Of a DNA stretch of 64,000 nt, positions 24,570 through 32,980 are shown in pieces; position 1 is the first letter of the stretch; every line of letters begins with the position of its first letter. The stretch spans positions 558,001-622,000 of the forward strand of contig NZ_CP017641.1 in NCBI RefSeq assembly GCF_001983935.1. The letters are read 5' to 3'. The notes under the pieces were generated by a model, which worked only from the letters and a program-made list of their open reading frames with translations, ran no database searches and had not been told where the DNA came from. The position numbers and the translations under genes are program-made. This stretch comes from Fuerstiella marisgermanici. Its GTDB lineage: Bacteria; Planctomycetota; Planctomycetia; Planctomycetales; Planctomycetaceae.

Positions 24570-26057
24570 TCATCGGTTTTCCAGTCGTTCAAGGTCTGAT
24601 TCAATCAACTGCAGGAGCCCATCCAGTTCGCGGCCGTCCACGTCCGTCACCTGAGGTGAGACGTTCTGCCGTTCTGATTGCACAGGAGTTTCGACCACCG
24701 GTGTGGACTCGATGATCATCGAACCGTCTGCCACAGGTGCAGCGTGTTGGTGTTTTCGCTTGAGTTGATCCAATTCGGGGGGACTCAAAACGGCTTGCAA
24801 CACTGGCACCGCATCCTTTGGGGGGCCGACTTCCATCGGCGGCCACCAAAGTCGCACGGCCCAAACCGACAGCAGCGCGACTGCGACGCCTGCCGCCCAC
24901 ACCGATGCTCGTTTCATGTTTGCCGTGCCTGCAGCTTTGCTTTCGCTTGCCGCTGTGCCGTCTCGACGTCGCAGAGGTGTCCCGCTCGCTTTTGGCATTG
25001 CGGCCGTGAGTCGTTTCTCTGCCGCCGCAGCGTTGGGAAGTCGTTTGGCTGCGTCGAAGGCGTGCAGCGATTCCACCAGTTGACTCAGCCAACCAGGCAC
25101 GTCGTCCAGTAGCGACGCCAGCTTCGGTGGTGGTAAGTGGCCGACTTTGCGAACCGTTTCTGTCCCCGATAATTCCGCCACCGGAGGTCGGCCGGTCAAC
25201 ATCGCGAACAACAGAGCTCCCAGGCTAAACAAATCGCTCCGCGAATCGGTGGGTTCGCCGCGGGCCTGTTCCGGTGCCATAAACTGAGGCGTGCCGGCGA
25301 GAGATCCGGAACGCGTCAGCGTGGCATCGTCGACAGCGCGAGCCAATCCGAAGTCGGTGATGACGGCTCGTTCTGTGTCGCCCGAAAGCAGAATGTTGGC
25401 AGGCTTGATGTCGCGATGAATCAGTCCCTGCGCATGTGCCGCCTGCAATCCGGCCGCTACCTGTCGGGCCACGCGCAACGCTTCCAGAGGCGCCAATGCC
25501 CCGAAACGTTTTAGGCGTTCTTCCAGTGACGGACCAGGCAAGTACGGCATCACCAGATACGGCAGACTCTGATATTCGGCCACCTGATACACGGCGATCA
25601 CGTTGTCATGCACGACTGCCGCCGCCGCTTTGGCTTCGCGAGCAAAACGGATTCTGGCATTTTCGGATGCGGCAAGGTTGGGCGACAGAACTTTCACCGC
25701 CACGAAGCGGTCCAGAGCCGGGTCGCGAGCTTTGAAGACAACTCCCATGCCCCCGACGCCGACGCAGCCGCTGACTTCGAACGGGCCGATGCGTCCCAGC
25801 ATGCGAGGATCATCGGTCGGTCCCAGCAACGCCAGTGGCCAGGCTGGAGCGGCATTCACTGGCTCAACATCTTCGTCGAATGCATCGGGTCTTAAAGCCG
25901 TCGCGACTGACGACCAGTCATCGCTGGAACCTGCCGAATCCGCCAACCGCTGCCGGCATTCGTCGCACACGTTCAGGTGCTGTTCCAACGCGACTTCGTC
26001 CTGTGGAGACAGCAGGTCGTCGAGGTATGCTGGAATATGGTCGGGGTGGCAGGACAT
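24570..26057 (-). CDS. Membrane Ser/Thr protein kinase with N-terminal zinc-finger (zf-HC2-like) domain
   Basis: About 495 residues. I chose the ATG at 26055-26057, where the protein begins MSCHPDHIPAYLDDLLSPQD; the upstream open frame crosses a repeat and is discounted. Residues 1-45 are an anti-sigma-like zinc finger (His...CDEC). The Hanks-type kinase domain follows: glycine loop GVGGMGVVFKA, VAVKVL, catalytic HRDIKPANILL, DFGLARA, and APEQARGE. A membrane helix (VWAAGVAVALLSVWAVRLWW) precedes a short outer tail. The neighbouring ECF sigma factor and the zinc finger suggest that the kinase binds and controls that sigma factor; this sigma/kinase pairing is common in planctomycetes. Confidence 0.9.
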   Translation of the reverse strand: MSCHPDHIPAYLDDLLSPQDEVALEQHLNVCDECRQRLADSAGSSDDWSSVATALRPDAFDEDVEPVNAAPAWPLALLGPTDDPRMLGRIGPFEVSGCVGVGGMGVVFKARDPALDRFVAVKVLSPNLAASENARIRFAREAKAAAAVVHDNVIAVYQVAEYQSLPYLVMPYLPGPSLEERLKRFGALAPLEALRVARQVAAGLQAAHAQGLIHRDIKPANILLSGDTERAVITDFGLARAVDDATLTRSGSLAGTPQFMAPEQARGEPTDSRSDLFSLGALLFAMLTGRPPVAELSGTETVRKVGHLPPPKLASLLDDVPGWLSQLVESLHAFDAAKRLPNAAAAEKRLTAAMPKASGTPLRRRDGTAASESKAAGTANMKRASVWAAGVAVALLSVWAVRLWWPPMEVGPPKDAVPVLQAVLSPPELDQLKRKHQHAAPVADGSMIIESTPVVETPVQSERQNVSPQVTDVDGRELDGLLQLIESDLERLENR

Positions 26058-26099
26058 CTTAAGTTTCAGAGTCTCGGTTTCGTGAATGCGGTGGCATGT

Positions 26100-26290
26100 T
26101 GACGGACGCCATGTGTGGTTCACCTCCCCCAAAGCGAAGCTTAGTGCGGAGGTCGGACGAGCGAAGCGACGTCCGGGAGGGGGCTTGCATTGGCACGCAC
26201 CGACAACGAGGTGGCGGACCCTGCCCCGATCTTGCTTCGCTCGATCGACCCCTCCCACAATAAATTGTGGGAGGGGTGCTAGCGGGAGTT
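26100..26290. repeat. Compound palindromic repeat between sigma factor and kinase genes
   Basis: Contains CCTCCCCC...GGGAGGGGG pairing around 26106-26177 and a strong 14-base palindrome ACCCCTCCCACAAT/ATTGTGGGAGGGGT (26248-26261, 26264-26277). The stretch GCTTCGCTCGATCGACCCC leading into the palindrome recurs in altered form at 29499-29520. It occupies almost the whole 250-base gap between the ECF sigma factor and its likely partner kinase. Confidence 0.65.
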
Positions 26291-26307
26291 GTGAGTTGCA
26301 CATTTCG

Positions 26308-26901
26308 TCACGTGAATCCTGATTCGTGGACCGCCTTGCGAATTCGTTTCAACACACGACTTCGAGACGCATAGACAACTCCCACCGAAACGCCCAATTC
26401 ATTCGCCACCGTCTCAACAGCACGGCCATGAACGGTGGTTTCTTCGAAGGCTGCCCATACAGTCGACGTGCAGTTGGCTCGTACTTCTGCCGCAGCGGAT
26501 CGATAAAGCATCAGGCGTTCTTCGTGTTGCCACGTTTGTTCTGCCGTGACGTCGTCTGTTGGCACTTCCTGCAGAAGATTCAGGACCTCAGATTTGCCCG
26601 ACCCACGTTGGCGGTGGTCTCGTTCAATCAGCTTGAGTGCGGCGTTGCGTGTGACTTGAGCCATCCAACTGCGAAACCGTCCCCGCTGCAAATCCGGCGG
26701 ACGGCGATGGAACGTGTCGGCCACCGATTGCAGAACTCGCTGAGTCGCATCGTCCGCATCGGCATCCTGCAGGCCCATGCGGCGAGCGAATCGGAACACG
26801 GCCGGTCGGTACAGTTTTAGAAATTCTTCCCAGACTTTCTGGTCATCACCATCACGCAACTGCAACAACAGACTTGCGGAAGTGAGGGGCCAGAGGGACA
26901 T
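26308..26901 (-). CDS. ECF-type RNA polymerase sigma factor
   Basis: 197 residues. Region 2 is visible in YRPAVFRFARRMGLQDADADDATQRVL and FRSWMAQVTRNAALK, the segments that bind the -10 element and core polymerase. Region 4 has a helix-turn-helix (VETVANELGVSVGVVYASRS). No anti-sigma factor gene of the classical kind is adjacent; the next gene downstream on the strand is the zinc-finger kinase. This matches planctomycete ECF groups encoded with Ser/Thr kinases. Confidence 0.88.
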   Translation of the reverse strand: MSLWPLTSASLLLQLRDGDDQKVWEEFLKLYRPAVFRFARRMGLQDADADDATQRVLQSVADTFHRRPPDLQRGRFRSWMAQVTRNAALKLIERDHRQRGSGKSEVLNLLQEVPTDDVTAEQTWQHEERLMLYRSAAAEVRANCTSTVWAAFEETTVHGRAVETVANELGVSVGVVYASRSRVLKRIRKAVHESGFT

Positions 26902-27140
26902 CGGCTTGGGTTCTGGGATTGAGGGTTTTGAATCAGCAGATTGTGTATGGAATCCGGCTCGACGGAAAATCTGACACGCTGCGGCTCAGAAAACGCAATT
27001 CTTCCGACAATTGGCGACAAACGCCACTGTCCTGGCCACGTGGAGACATCGCTGGGTGCCTCCACGCCTTGCTGTGCCGTGGATTTCGCCAGAAATCCTG
27101 AGCTGCGTTCGAATCGCAGGAACTCTGGCGAGTCCCTCTA

Positions 27141-27182
27141 CGATGCGGGGCGCATCCTAACCGGCGAATGATCCCCGCATCG
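27141..27182 (+). promoter_or_regulatory. Two mutually exclusive hairpins around the MFS gene start
   Basis: CGATGCGGGG (27141-27150) pairs perfectly with CCCCGCATCG (27173-27182), enclosing the candidate ATG at 27168. GATGCG (27142-27147) can instead pair with CGCATC (27151-27156). The two stems compete for the same bases. This may be an attenuator, or a repeat that means the real start is further downstream. Confidence 0.35.
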
Positions 27183-28613
27183 GTCAACGTAGAGAACTCA
27201 TTAAACGGGGCGGCCACTTTGTTGGAGCGCGCGGCGGCTGGTGTTAGACTGGTCTCGAACGTCCGCAGAGCAAACGTTGCTCGCACCAAACGAACAGGCC
27301 GGCCCCCATTGCGATACGACTATATCACACTAACGATCACGCAGCGTGCGTTGCAGGGGATAGCGCTTGGGTGGATTTTTGTTTCGGTGAGCCCGCCGGT
27401 TGGTAGCGTTGACAGTACTGCCGCTGTGATGGCTGTTTTATGTCTCGCGACTGCCGCTTGTGGAATGGGCATCGGGACGGCTGTGGACCGATGGATTCGC
27501 ACGGCCCGATCCTCACGCGTCGCGACCATCATCAGCCTGCTGGCAATCGCCTTGGGGCTGTTGACCGGTTTGATGATCTCCAGCCCGAATGCGACCGTGA
27601 TATCTGCTCTGCTGATCGGTTTTGGATCGGGAACCGACTGGTCATCGACGGCCGAACTGGCTCGCCAGGCGTTCCCCAACCGTCGACGCTGGTACGGCAT
27701 GAGGTACTGGACGATGGCGTTTGTTGCTGGCATTGCCACCGTCTTGCTTATCGGCGCGGGGACAGGTGTTGCGGTCACTGCGGCCATGGTTGCGATTGGT
27801 CTGATCCCGGCTTACAGCGGCCTGCCTTCGCCCTCCGCAGAAAACGTAGAAACGGCTGCTGAGTCGCCTCCTGCTGAACGTGCGCCTGCTGAATCTGCGG
27901 CGATCGCACAGGAACCGGCCAGCGAAACTGCTGAAACCGATGACAACGCCGAATGCGATGCGACCGAATGCTGCGGTGGCTCCGGCCGAGCGTTCGTTGC
28001 GCCGAAGTTCTGGCACGGCGTGCTGCTATCGGCTATTGGCTTTGCCGCCCTGTTCGGACCAATCGCCTTGCTGCTGAGTACGGCTGCCGGGGCGGCAGAT
28101 GGCATGTCCATGCGCATCGCGGTTGCTGGCGGCTTGCTGGCGGGATTCTGCCTGATGCTGAATACTGCTCCGCGAGCCGGCTATACCATCACACTGTTGC
28201 CGTTTCTGACGTTGGGTGTCGTTTTGTCAGGAGTGCTCGGCATACTTGAGACACCTTTCGAAGGGGAATGGATTGCCCGTTTTTTGCATGCGGTTTTTGC
28301 AGGCGGTGTCGTGTGCGGTATGTCTGCGTTGACTGGCGAATTGTTTCCGGACTGTGCAACGGATCCGCAACGAACTCGAACGATCACCGTCGCTCTGTTT
28401 GCGACGACTCTGTTGCTGCTGGCTCGCGGGTTGATCGGGTACCTAACCAATTCCACTGCGACGTTGCACTTTGTTGATTGCGGCGTGTTTGTGGTCGGGC
28501 TGCTGGCCATTCGAGCGATTCCGGTTCCGGTGATTTCAAGTCTCGGCAAAGCAGACAACGCGGACGATGATGACGAAGAGCTGAACGATGTGATCGCGTC
28601 GTTGAATGCTTAA
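27168..28613 (+). CDS. MFS-like membrane transporter with a Cys-rich acidic central loop
   Basis: Up to 481 residues. About twelve hydrophobic segments are seen, in two groups separated by a loop near residues 220-285 that is rich in Ala, Glu and Pro and carries NAECDATECCGGSG. The fold resembles the major facilitator superfamily, including an RWYGMRYW segment before the sixth or so helix. The first 45 residues are not hydrophobic and start inside a palindrome, so translation may begin later at a GTG or TTG. The substrate is unknown; the Cys cluster could bind metal. It is preceded by a 266-base region. Confidence 0.6.
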   Translation: MIPASVNVENSLNGAATLLERAAAGVRLVSNVRRANVARTKRTGRPPLRYDYITLTITQRALQGIALGWIFVSVSPPVGSVDSTAAVMAVLCLATAACGMGIGTAVDRWIRTARSSRVATIISLLAIALGLLTGLMISSPNATVISALLIGFGSGTDWSSTAELARQAFPNRRRWYGMRYWTMAFVAGIATVLLIGAGTGVAVTAAMVAIGLIPAYSGLPSPSAENVETAAESPPAERAPAESAAIAQEPASETAETDDNAECDATECCGGSGRAFVAPKFWHGVLLSAIGFAALFGPIALLLSTAAGAADGMSMRIAVAGGLLAGFCLMLNTAPRAGYTITLLPFLTLGVVLSGVLGILETPFEGEWIARFLHAVFAGGVVCGMSALTGELFPDCATDPQRTRTITVALFATTLLLLARGLIGYLTNSTATLHFVDCGVFVVGLLAIRAIPVPVISSLGKADNADDDDEELNDVIASLNA

Positions 28614-28615
28614 CG

Positions 28616-29437
28616 TCACTTCAGGAGACGCAGCAGTTCAAACAGCCATGCCGTGAAGGCATCGTCGATACTGCCCGCCACGTGAGCCACTTCGCTGTGA
28701 TCCAGCGGAGCATCCGAAAGGCCACTGGCCACATTCGTGATGCAGGAAACGCCGAGAACATCGATGCCTCGTTCTGCGGCAACAATCGATTCTGGAACCG
28801 TGCTCATCCCCACCGCATCCACGCCCAGCGTTTGCAGCATGCGGACTTCGGCCGGCGTTTCGTAACACGGACCGGACATCATCGCGTACACGCCGCAATG
28901 CAACGTAAGCGGTGTATTGATGCTTTTTGCCCGTTCAATTAGCTGAGGACTCCACAGGCGGCCGCACGAACGTCCCCGCGCATCGCCGTGCCTGAGTTGC
29001 ACGTTGGCAAAGGACCAGTGGCCATCAATGAGCATCAGGTCACCCGGTCGGAATGCCGCAGCAATTCCTCCGGCGGCATTTGTGACGATAAGTCGCTGGA
29101 CAGAAAGCTGGGCCAGCATGCGCGCTACGAAAGTGACTTTTTCCAGCGAATGACCTTCGTAGGAATGCACTCGCCCCTGAAAAAGCAACACGCCTGAAAG
29201 GTGGCCGCTGCCGATGACGACTCGACCGGCATGTCCGGCCACATTGGAGGTGGGCAGGTGAGGCAGGTCGGCGTAGTTGACAGCGATACCGCCGTCGGCC
29301 ATTGCAATTTCGCCGGGGCTGCCAAGGCCGGAGCCCAGAATGACGGCCGTGTGAAACTGAGGATTCAAGCCACCGGCCTGCGCGATGCGTTGCAGTTCGC
29401 GCGCGGCGGGCTTGCAGTCTGACAAAGACGTCGGCAT
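28616..29437 (-). CDS. punA: Purine nucleoside phosphorylase (inosine-guanosine family)
   Basis: 273 residues, normal for trimeric type PNP. It cleaves purine nucleosides with phosphate to base and ribose-1-phosphate. Motifs: VILGSGLG near 31 (phosphate binding), GRVHSYEGH near 89, VTNAAGGI near 117, GPCYETPAE near 195 (base and ribose contacts), VGMSTVPE near 215, and CITNVASG near 240. These are the standard family markers. The gene ends 2 bases from the end of the convergent MFS gene. A palindromic repeat lies between it and the thiol peroxidase gene upstream. Confidence 0.92.
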   Translation of the reverse strand: MPTSLSDCKPAARELQRIAQAGGLNPQFHTAVILGSGLGSPGEIAMADGGIAVNYADLPHLPTSNVAGHAGRVVIGSGHLSGVLLFQGRVHSYEGHSLEKVTFVARMLAQLSVQRLIVTNAAGGIAAAFRPGDLMLIDGHWSFANVQLRHGDARGRSCGRLWSPQLIERAKSINTPLTLHCGVYAMMSGPCYETPAEVRMLQTLGVDAVGMSTVPESIVAAERGIDVLGVSCITNVASGLSDAPLDHSEVAHVAGSIDDAFTAWLFELLRLLK

Positions 29438-29513
29438 GTGTGCGTTGTCACTTATTGACGTGGCAAGCGACTTCTACACAGAAGCCGTGCCCCGAAATCG
29501 CTTCGTTCGATTG

Positions 29514-29542
29514 CCCCTCCCGGCAACAAATTGCGGGAGGGG
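29514..29542. repeat. CCCCTCCCG palindrome, same family as 26248
   Basis: Left arm 29514-29526 and right arm 29531-29542 (one extra G on the left). It is preceded by CGAAATCGCTTCGTTCGATT, which resembles the bases before the 26248 palindrome. It may end the thiol peroxidase transcript, although no T run follows. Confidence 0.6.
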
Positions 29543-29583
29543 TTACCTTCAGAAAAGCGGTTTCAGGGCGTTCAGCCAATCCG

Positions 29584-30102
29584 TTACGACTTCGCAGCAG
29601 CCAGTGCAGCGTCGTAGTTGGGATGCTCAGCGATTTCTGAAACGTATTCGACGTGCTTCAGATTTCCGTCGCCACCGACAACGAATACGGCGCGAGCGAG
29701 GCAGCGGTCGAGTGGGCCGCCTTTGATGAGCACTCCGTAATCTTCGCCGAACTTCGAGCAGCGATGAGCGCTAAGCGTTTTGACGTTTTCGACACCTTCC
29801 GCACCACACCAACGCTTTTGGCCGAATGGCAGGTCCATACTGACAACCAGCACTTCCACGTCGCTTAGTTCGCCGGCGGCGACGTTGAACTTGCGAGTTT
29901 CTTCGTGGCAGGTGGCGGTGTCCAGCGATGGCACGGTGGCGATCACTCGAGTTTTTCCGGCGCTGCTGGCCAAAGTGACTTCTGCCAGCCCGTTATCCTG
30001 CAGTGAAAAATCAGGAGCGGCACTGCCGACAGTGAGGGCGGCACCGGCCAGATCAACGGGGTTACCTTTGAGCGTAACCGCTCCACTTCGTACTTCAGAC
30101 AT
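29584..30102 (-). CDS. tpx: Thiol peroxidase (atypical 2-Cys peroxiredoxin)
   Basis: 172 residues from the ATG at 30100-30102; a TTG one codon earlier is not needed. It reduces hydrogen peroxide and alkyl hydroperoxides using thioredoxin. The peroxidatic Cys lies in VPSLDTATCHEETRKFN near 64, the family signature, and the resolving Cys in KRWCGAEGVENVKTLSAHR near 98. The start GAVTLKGNPVDLAG and the APDFSLQD segment are typical of Tpx. Cytoplasmic or periplasmic location is not clear; no signal peptide is present. Confidence 0.95.
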   Translation of the reverse strand: MSEVRSGAVTLKGNPVDLAGAALTVGSAAPDFSLQDNGLAEVTLASSAGKTRVIATVPSLDTATCHEETRKFNVAAGELSDVEVLVVSMDLPFGQKRWCGAEGVENVKTLSAHRCSKFGEDYGVLIKGGPLDRCLARAVFVVGGDGNLKHVEYVSEIAEHPNYDAALAAAKS

Positions 30103-30238
30103 CAAGATTCTCCGGTTTCAAATTCGGACTGCTGACTTCTTGTTTCGGCGCGTAGTATGGCTTTTCCCAGTGGGGATGCAACCACGCCGTGAAGGCCGTC
30201 CGATTTGAAATCGAAGTCTTTTGTTCAGGTTATTCAGC

Positions 30239-30787
30239 TTAGTGATGGTCGCATTTTTCGCAACGCTGGTCTGGTGCTCGCAGCAGATAGGCGGGGCCGT
30301 ACTTGGAATGCCCGTCGTGTAGCGTGTGCGGCGTGTAATCCATGCGGAACGGATCACATGGCCGAGCGAACAGGTCGCCGTAGCCACGTGGGCGGAACTG
30401 CTGTGGGGCACAGCGCTGCCAGGCGGTCAGGGTTGCCGCTCGCGGTCGATGCCAGCGTGTGAACGCATGCATAGGCGACGGAAAATGTTTGAATCCGTAG
30501 CCCGGTGAAGCTGGCGACCCGATGTCGGCCGTTTGCCGATATTGGTCGAAACCGTTGATTTGGTCCGGATGGACAGAGTGCGATTCAAACTGCGGCGGCA
30601 TCCCATGCGGCGGGTGGATGTGGTCGGGGTGCACACTTGCCAGACGCGTTGGATTCGTCGCCGACACGGCGGTTGTTGTATTCGCAGTGGTCTCATCGCC
30701 GGGAACTCGAGGTTCGTCAGCCGACCCACGGCTTACCAGGGCGAGAATCGCAACAACAAAAACAGCGGGCGGTGTGAGTGAACGCAT
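30239..30787 (-). CDS. Small secreted His/Pro-rich protein, unknown
   Basis: 182 residues from the ATG at 30785-30787, which begins a signal peptide (MRSLTPPAVFVVAILALVSRGSAD). The mature part is rich in His, Pro, Tyr and Arg with repeated HPDHIHPPHG and SVHPDQ segments. It ends CEKCDHH, a possible metal-binding tail. No known family recognised. The open frame upstream is discounted because it lacks a signal. Confidence 0.6.
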   Translation of the reverse strand: MRSLTPPAVFVVAILALVSRGSADEPRVPGDETTANTTTAVSATNPTRLASVHPDHIHPPHGMPPQFESHSVHPDQINGFDQYRQTADIGSPASPGYGFKHFPSPMHAFTRWHRPRAATLTAWQRCAPQQFRPRGYGDLFARPCDPFRMDYTPHTLHDGHSKYGPAYLLRAPDQRCEKCDHH

Positions 30788-31328
30788 CCTGCTTCTCTCC
30801 GCAAAATTTCGGCAATGGAGCACGACAATCCGTTCGCCCTCCTTCACCACTAAGGATCGTCCTTGCCTGAGACAGGCCTGCAGAAAGTATTGGTCGTCGT
30901 GTTAGTGAGGGGCCAACCCGCGTTGATCAGAGCGACGGTAGCGATTTAGCGGGCTGTCCGGCTCCACAGCTTGCTGTACCAGCAAACCTCGTGCTTACCC
31001 GATCGACAATTGCAGAGGCAATCGACACAGTTTGCCGGACCGGAATTACAAGACATGTCAATGAAAACACTGAATCGCGTGCGTCTACGGACACTCATCG
31101 ACGTTAAGGTTCACAACTGTGAGATGCGTCGTTAAACTGCGGGCCGAATCCCGACCGCCCGCGTTCGTTTCGAGTTCCCCCATGCCTTCCCACAACTCCG
31201 TCGCCCCTGAAACCGCTCTTGATGTTGCGATGGAGGCTGCTGCCATTACAAATTCTCGCGTGACGAACAAGAAGCCATCCGACGGCCAACGCCTACTGTT
31301 TCGCCGGTCTGACCGGACGAATAAATTG
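30788..31328. other. Intergenic region before fabH
   Basis: No gene supported. The fabH frame is open back to 31119, but the sequence there does not resemble the family. It should contain promoters for fabH (plus) and the small secreted protein (minus); I cannot place them. Confidence 0.35.
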
Positions 31329-32303
31329 ATGCATATCGGGATTCGCTCGATCGGTTCCTGCGTTCCGGACCGCATCGTCGACAATTCCGAACTGGAAACA
31401 GCCTACGGCTTCGAACCTGGCTGGATCGAACGGCGAACCGGGATCAAACAGCGTCGCTATGCGGCCGACGATGAAGGCACCAGCGACCTGGCTGTGCGAG
31501 CGGCTCGCAAAGCCATTGAGAAAGCCGACGTCGATCCGGCTGACATTGACCTTCTGCTGATTGGGACGTTTACGCCCGATTACACCTGTCCGTCCACCGC
31601 GTGCCTTGTGCAGCAGAAGCTGGGCCTGGACGCACCGGCCGTGGACCTGCAGGCGGCGTGTTCCGGCTTTATGTACGCACTTGCCACGGGGGCTCAGTTT
31701 GTCGCCACCGGAAATTCCAAGCTGGCTCTGGTGATCGGTGCGGACATCAATAGCCGAATCGTAGAACCCTCCGACAAAGGCACCGCACCGTTGTTTGGCG
31801 ACGGTGCTGGCGCTGTGTTGCTGGAGGCCGGTTCGGCCGACCAGGGATTAGTCTGTTATCAACTGGGAGCCGACGGTGCCGGAGGCGGCATGTTGGATCG
31901 CCCGGTTGGCGGGACCAGTCGTCCAATCACGGCTGAATCCGTCGCGGCGGGGCAGCACTTTCTGAAGATGGACGGTCGCAACGTGTTTAAGTGGGCCATT
32001 CAGGCAGTGACGGATTCCATAGAAACGGTGATGCGGAAAGCGGATGTTTGCGTCGACGACGTCAAGCTGTTCGTGCTGCACCAGGCGAATATCCGCATCA
32101 TCGATCACGCGATGAAGGTGTTGAACATTCCTCCCGAAAAGGTGTTCAACAATCTGGATCGCGTCGGCAACACGTCTGCAGCGTCCATCCCGCTGGCATT
32201 GGACGAAGCTGTCGAACAAGGCAACATCAACCCCGGCGATCTTGTCCTGATGTGCGGCTTCGGCGCAGGACTCACATGGGGCACCGGCCTCTTCCGCTGG
32301 TAA
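31329..32303 (+). CDS. fabH: 3-oxoacyl-ACP synthase III
   Basis: 324 residues from the ATG at 31329, where the protein begins MHIGIRSIGSCVPDRIVDN, the usual start of FabH. The frame stays open 70 codons upstream but without family features. It initiates fatty acid synthesis by condensing acetyl-CoA with malonyl-ACP. The catalytic triad is present: Cys in LQAACSGFMYAL near 113, His in LHQANIRIID near 250, and Asn in VGNTSAASIPLAL near 281. GWIERRTGIKQRRYA is also typical. Other fatty acid genes are not adjacent; the FabZ-like gene is 13 kb away. Confidence 0.92.
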   Translation: MHIGIRSIGSCVPDRIVDNSELETAYGFEPGWIERRTGIKQRRYAADDEGTSDLAVRAARKAIEKADVDPADIDLLLIGTFTPDYTCPSTACLVQQKLGLDAPAVDLQAACSGFMYALATGAQFVATGNSKLALVIGADINSRIVEPSDKGTAPLFGDGAGAVLLEAGSADQGLVCYQLGADGAGGGMLDRPVGGTSRPITAESVAAGQHFLKMDGRNVFKWAIQAVTDSIETVMRKADVCVDDVKLFVLHQANIRIIDHAMKVLNIPPEKVFNNLDRVGNTSAASIPLALDEAVEQGNINPGDLVLMCGFGAGLTWGTGLFRW

Positions 32304-32450
32304 GCTGAAACTGCGCGAAGCGGGCTGCGTTCGGCCTTCGTTCATTCGGGACGTGGTAAATTGCGCCAGAAACCCCTATCTGCAGTGGAATCGCTGGAAC
32401 TCTAACAGTCCCACTGCAGATCGCCGCGGTCCAACCAGCGGAAGCGGCTA

Positions 32451-32837
32451 TCAGCCGATCATCGGCGTCGCTCGTTTCACAAGTTGCAGCGGAAGTCCCC
32501 ACGGGTCGCGCAGCATGGCAAATGTATCATCGCCCAGTTGATGAATGTCAGCGACGATCGTTGCACCGGCTTTGACCAGGCGAGCGGTATCGGCAGCGAC
32601 ATCCGTGGATACGAATGCGAGGTGCAATTCGGCCGGATTCATATTGCGGTAATCCGGTAAAGGCGCATCGCGGTTGCCGTAGATTTCAATCATGACGGTA
32701 CCGCTATCGTCGGCCAAAAAATGGGCATACGGAGCGTCTGTTGTGCGACGGCGGATTTGCAGCCCCAGATGTTCGACATACCAGCGAGCCATCAGGACAG
32801 GTTCTTCGACGTTGAAGGCCGTGTGTTCGATTTTCAT
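32451..32837 (-). CDS. VOC/glyoxalase-like protein
   Basis: 128 residues with the paired beta-alpha-beta-beta-beta pattern of the vicinal oxygen chelate fold: IEHTAFNVEEPVLMARWYVEHLG, then TVMIEIYG, ELHLAFVSTDVAADTARLVKAG and TFAMLRDPWGLPLQLVKR. His and Glu residues that could bind a metal are in IEHTAF, IEIYG, LHLAF and near the end. It could be a glyoxalase, a dioxygenase or a resistance-type protein; the substrate is unknown. Confidence 0.75.
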   Translation of the reverse strand: MKIEHTAFNVEEPVLMARWYVEHLGLQIRRRTTDAPYAHFLADDSGTVMIEIYGNRDAPLPDYRNMNPAELHLAFVSTDVAADTARLVKAGATIVADIHQLGDDTFAMLRDPWGLPLQLVKRATPMIG

Positions 32838-32870
32838 AGATGTAACTTAGAGTTCCAAAGAAGTTGCTTT

Positions 32871-32974
32871 AGAGCAATTTACGTTTTGTTGTGGACGGTT
32901 ATGGCTCGTAGGAACCGGCCCACGTAGGGCAAGAAACGATTTCCGCGGCCGCAAGTCAGCGCGAAACGCTGTAG
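32871..32974 (-). repeat. Dispersed structured repeat, copy B
   Basis: Reverse-complement copy of 17988-18091, the same 104-base length with 12 differences by hand alignment. It fills the gap between the VOC gene start and the glnD end. Confidence 0.8.
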
Positions 32975-32980
32975 GTGTTT

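Noticed and set aside
26058-26303. Upstream extension of the kinase frame
   Set aside because: It crosses palindromic repeats and lacks family similarity; the zinc-finger domain begins naturally at 26057.
32451-32837. Resistance-type glyoxalase/bleomycin protein
   Set aside because: Only the general VOC fold is visible; nothing supports a resistance role.
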